Positions 61,442 through 64,000 of a stretch of DNA of 64,000 bases are shown here, one piece after another. The DNA is taken from assembly GCF_009848495.1 (NCBI RefSeq), contig NZ_WWEP01000035.1, positions 1-64,000 on the forward strand, read 5' to 3'. A model generated the notes under the pieces. That model searched no databases, was not told the origin of the DNA, and saw only the letters and a list, made by a program, of their open reading frames with translations. The DNA is from Flavobacterium sp. MK4S-17. GTDB taxonomy: Bacteria > Bacteroidota > Bacteroidia > Flavobacteriales > Flavobacteriaceae. How positions within the stretch are numbered: the first letter of the stretch is position 1; each line of letters opens with the position of its first letter. Position numbers and translations under genes: made by a program.

Positions 61442-61687
61442 TTAATTACAATTATAACCTAAAGACTCCTGTCCTGCCACATAGTCATCATAATCTACCC
61501 CAGTATCGTCGCCGTCATCAAAAGCAATTCCGTCTACATTACAAACTTCTTTAGTATTGCTTCCATCTTCAAAAGTAATGCTGCAGGTAACACAGCCTTC
61601 TTTAGATTTTCCGCCATCGTCATCAGATGAACAGGCTGCCACTGTCATTATAGCCAGGACAGCTACAGATAAGATTAATTTTTTCAT
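61442..61687 (-). CDS. Small cysteine-bearing lipoprotein, paralog B
   Basis: 81 residues. Lipobox Cys at residue 19 (TVAAC), then SSDDDGG. The mature part has CVTC, EVC and terminal YNC, with IAFDDGDDTGVDYDDYV before it. The order and spacing of Cys and the DTGV-Y--Y block match paralog A at 61118, indicating gene duplication. The protein is acidic, which suits a surface or periplasmic location. No function recognised. Confidence 0.7.
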   Translation of the reverse strand: MKKLILSVAVLAIMTVAACSSDDDGGKSKEGCVTCSITFEDGSNTKEVCNVDGIAFDDGDDTGVDYDDYVAGQESLGYNCN

Positions 61688-61800
61688 AATAATAGGTATT
61701 AAGTGTTAGTGTGGCTAAATTATACAGCGTGTTACTATTAAAAAATACCTAATGGCGGGTATTTTTAAGTCAGCAGCCTGTTATTAAACCGAGAAAACAG

Positions 61801-61808
61801 TATTTTTG
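61801..61808 (+). promoter_or_regulatory. -7 box directly before lpxK
   Basis: TATTTTTG only 5 bp before the GTG start at 61814, suggesting a leaderless or nearly leaderless lpxK transcript, if functional. No TTG at standard spacing. Confidence 0.3.
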
Positions 61809-61813
61809 TTATA

Positions 61814-62848
61814 GTGAAATTATTGCGCAAAATACTTCTCCCTTTTTCTTTGTTATACTGGGGCATTACCCGTGTAAGAAATATTTTTTACAATAATGGC
61901 ACGCTAAAATCATGGTCTTTCCCGCTTCCTGTAATTGCAGTAGGTAACCTTAGCACAGGAGGTACAGGCAAAACCCCGCAGACTGAATATCTTATACGGC
62001 TTTTAAAGGATAATTACAGGGTAGCTGTATTAAGCAGGGGGTACAAACGCAAAACACAGGGCTATATACTGGCAGATGCTGATGCAACAGCGCATACACT
62101 GGGTGATGAGCCTTACCAGTTCCATAAAAAATTTCCGGGTATTTTGGTTGCGGTTGATGCCAACCGCAAGAATGGTATTGAAAACCTTATGAAACTTTCA
62201 CCAGATGTGATACTGCTGGATGATGCTTACCAGCACCGAAGGGTAAAAGCGGGATTTTATATTTTGCTGACGGCTTATGGCGACCTGTATCCTGATGATT
62301 TTGTTCTGCCGGCAGGAAACTTAAGGGAGGGCAGGAGCGGAGCAAAAAGAGCAAATATTATAATTATTACAAAATGCCCGCCAAACCTTACGGAAGCCGA
62401 ACAGGAAAATATTATAAAGAAACTAAAGCCTGCAAAGCATCAACAAGTATATTTTACTTTTATAGAGTATGATACTGAAATTTACAATAGCAGCCAGGCT
62501 ATATCTATAAATGAAGTAAAGAACCAGGAAAAACTGCTTTTGGCAGGCATAGCCAAACCCCAGCCGTTTTTTAAATACCTGCGGCAGGAAAATGATATCT
62601 GCAAAAGTTATCCTGACCACCATGACTTTACTGAAAAGGATATAGAGGATATACTAAAATTATCTGAAAGCAGGATAATTATTACAACCGAAAAAGATTA
62701 TGTAAGGCTGGCCGGCAGGTTGCCGGATAACAGGCTTTACTATCTTCCTATAAAATCGTCCTTTATAAAAGACGGCAATAACTTTAACCAAACTATTTTA
62801 AACTATGTGGGAGCAAGTACAGGAAACAATAAAGTTTATAATAAATAA
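61814..62848 (+). CDS. lpxK: Tetraacyldisaccharide 4'-kinase (lipid A synthesis)
   Basis: 344 residues, GTG start. An N-terminal membrane-associated helix (LLRKILLPFSLLYWGI) is followed by the P-loop GNLSTGGTGKTP (44-55), the conserved LSRGYKRKTQG and DDAYQHRRV. LpxK phosphorylates the 4'-position of the lipid A precursor at the inner membrane. The last 44 bp overlap the purine nucleoside phosphorylase gene in another frame, so they form one transcript. Confidence 0.95.
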   Translation: MKLLRKILLPFSLLYWGITRVRNIFYNNGTLKSWSFPLPVIAVGNLSTGGTGKTPQTEYLIRLLKDNYRVAVLSRGYKRKTQGYILADADATAHTLGDEPYQFHKKFPGILVAVDANRKNGIENLMKLSPDVILLDDAYQHRRVKAGFYILLTAYGDLYPDDFVLPAGNLREGRSGAKRANIIIITKCPPNLTEAEQENIIKKLKPAKHQQVYFTFIEYDTEIYNSSQAISINEVKNQEKLLLAGIAKPQPFFKYLRQENDICKSYPDHHDFTEKDIEDILKLSESRIIITTEKDYVRLAGRLPDNRLYYLPIKSSFIKDGNNFNQTILNYVGASTGNNKVYNK

Positions 62849-63617
62849 AACCGGTTTTAAACCGGAATATGGCATAATATTGGGCTCAGGGCTTGGAGGC
62901 TTTGCAGAAGACCTGGAGATTGAGCATATGTTGCCTTATAATGAAATACCAAATTTTCCCGTTTCTACCGTAGAGGGGCATAAAGGAGCATTGCTTTTTG
63001 GAACTGTAGGCGGCAAAAAAGTTGTAGCCATGCAGGGGCGCTTTCATTACTATGAAGGTTACTCTATGAAAGAAGTTACTTTCCCGGTAAGGGTTATGAA
63101 ATTTCTTGGCGTACAAAAACTGGTTGTGTCCAATGCTTCGGGAGGCGTTAACCCATTTTATAAAGTAGGGGATATAGTACTTATTTATGACCATATCAAT
63201 ATGATGCCTGAGCATCCTTTGCGCGGAAAGAATGATGAGCGTTTCGGGCCACGTTTTGTCAATATGAGCGAGCCTTACAGCCGTAAAATGATAAGCAGGG
63301 CAAAAGAGCTTGCCCTAAACCTGAATATTGAAGTTAAAGATGGTATTTACCTCGGGCTGCAGGGCCCCACTTTTGAAACCCTTTCAGAATACCGTATGGT
63401 AAAGGTTTTGGGTGCTGACTGCGTGGGCATGTCAACCGTACCGGAGGTTATTGTGGCCAAACACATGGACATGGAAGTTTTTGGTATATCTGTAATTACC
63501 GATATGGGGGATGAGGATAACATTGATGAGGTAAATCACCAAGAGGTATTGCAGGCAGCACAAAATGCGGAACCCAAAGTACGTGAGTTAATTAAAGAAC
63601 TGATAATTAAGTATTAA
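62805..63617 (+). CDS. Purine nucleoside phosphorylase (class I, trimeric type)
   Basis: 270 residues. GSGLGGF (27-33), the phosphate-binding GRFHYYEGYS, SNASGGVN and the base-binding FGISVITDMGDE region identify PNP-I/MTAP-type phosphorylases. It cleaves guanosine and inosine (and deoxy forms) to base plus (deoxy)ribose-1-phosphate in the cytosol. Starts inside the lpxK end and ends before a long-stem terminator. Confidence 0.94.
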   Translation: MWEQVQETIKFIINKTGFKPEYGIILGSGLGGFAEDLEIEHMLPYNEIPNFPVSTVEGHKGALLFGTVGGKKVVAMQGRFHYYEGYSMKEVTFPVRVMKFLGVQKLVVSNASGGVNPFYKVGDIVLIYDHINMMPEHPLRGKNDERFGPRFVNMSEPYSRKMISRAKELALNLNIEVKDGIYLGLQGPTFETLSEYRMVKVLGADCVGMSTVPEVIVAKHMDMEVFGISVITDMGDEDNIDEVNHQEVLQAAQNAEPKVRELIKELIIKY

Positions 63618-63630
63618 GACAAAATGATAA

Positions 63631-63674
63631 AATAGTATAAAATGCTCTCTGAAAAGACAGCATTTTATACTATT
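63631..63674. terminator. Long perfect inverted repeat, bidirectional terminator
   Basis: 16-bp perfect stem AATAGTATAAAATGCT / AGCATTTTATACTATT with a 12-nt loop, between the convergent PNP and T9SS genes. AT-rich ends give T-rich tails on both strands. Confidence 0.75.
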
Positions 63675-63679
63675 AATTT

Positions 63680-64000
63680 TTAATTAATTATCTTTTTTGA
63701 TGTTACACTGCCATCATCAGTAGCAATTTTAAGTATTAAAACCTGATTGCTTAAATTACCTGTTTCTATTTTTAAAGTAGAAAGCCCTATATTATCCTGA
63801 TTATATACAAGCTTACCTAACAAGTCATAAATTTTTACACTTGTAATTATGTTATAGGGTGTTTCAACTACAGTTGCGCCAGAAGATTTATAGGCGATTA
63901 CCTGCTTCATTTTTGTAATATCATCTCTGCCTGCATTAGATTGGATGTTTACAGTGTAATCTTCTGTTTCACCATATTCTTGATCCTCATCGCAGGCAAG
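63680..64000 (-). CDS. C-terminal part of a T9SS-secreted protein with type A sorting domain (5' end outside window)
   Basis: The frame stays open from the stop at 63680 to the window edge, giving 106 residues; the ATG at 63910 is internal. It contains a GEVED-like segment (DQEYGTEDYTVNIQ), then a type A T9SS sorting domain: VKIYDLLGKLVYNQDN, NLSNQVLILKI and ending in SKKIIN. The protein is exported through the outer membrane by the Por system. The GEVED segment is common in secreted metalloproteases and other large Bacteroidetes exoproteins, but the catalytic part is not visible. Confidence 0.85.
   Translation of the reverse strand, partial: LACDEDQEYGETEDYTVNIQSNAGRDDITKMKQVIAYKSSGATVVETPYNIITSVKIYDLLGKLVYNQDNIGLSTLKIETGNLSNQVLILKIATDDGSVTSKKIIN

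Overview
The window looks like a chromosomal segment of a Flavobacteriaceae bacterium (Flavobacterium or a close relative). Support comes from type IX secretion (T9SS) C-terminal sorting domains at both edges, a PorP/SprF plus OmpA pair, TonB-dependent receptors with carboxypeptidase-regulatory-like N-termini, an ECF sigma/FecR/TonB-receptor cassette, AT-rich DNA, A-rich instead of Shine-Dalgarno leaders, and many Bacteroidetes-type promoters (TTG, about 17-23 bp, TAnnTTTG). No rRNA, tRNA, CRISPR array, insertion sequence or prophage was seen.

Left part (1-14 kb): the 3' end of a repeat-containing T9SS-secreted protein, prfC, a PorP/SprF-OmpA pair, a run of three overlapping parvulin/SurA-like foldase genes ending in a MoxR ATPase, a small membrane protein and aconitase. 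At 14.1-17.1 kb a compact, visibly more AT-rich DpnII-type restriction-modification island (Dam methylase, DpnII-like endonuclease, an unrecognised 88-residue protein with an internal duplication, and a DpnA-like methylase) sits between two housekeeping terminators and is the clearest acquired DNA here.

Middle part (17-43 kb): a long-form GAPDH, a Do-like periplasmic protease, the dapF-acetyltransferase-mltG operon, a lytic-transglycosylase-like protein, a DUF389 membrane protein, NhaA, a GNAT/PLP-racemase pair, a SulP transporter, DoxX, and dnaA transcribed together with a low-molecular-weight tyrosine phosphatase and an RsmI-like methyltransferase. These are followed by a thioesterase, htpG, two envelope proteins, an orphan ABC ATPase, fabH and a TonB-dependent receptor.

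Right part (43-64 kb): argS followed by a tightly packed SGNH hydrolase / LysM-containing SGNH hydrolase / MBOAT acyltransferase operon that looks like a cell-envelope O-acetylation system. It converges on an ECF sigma-FecR-TonB receptor signalling cassette with a divergent acidic lipoprotein. After ffh and folD come rluF, a hydrolase, a cysteine-free relative of the C4 zinc-ribbon coiled-coil proteins, a Nif3-like protein, two tandem paralogous cysteine-bearing mini-lipoproteins, lpxK, a purine nucleoside phosphorylase and the C-terminus of a second T9SS cargo protein.

The most interesting candidates are the SGNH/LysM-SGNH/MBOAT operon, the duplicated CxxC mini-protein inside the DpnII-type island, the paired mini-lipoproteins and the dnaA-phosphatase-methyltransferase operon. 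All functions are read from motifs and context; no database search was run.
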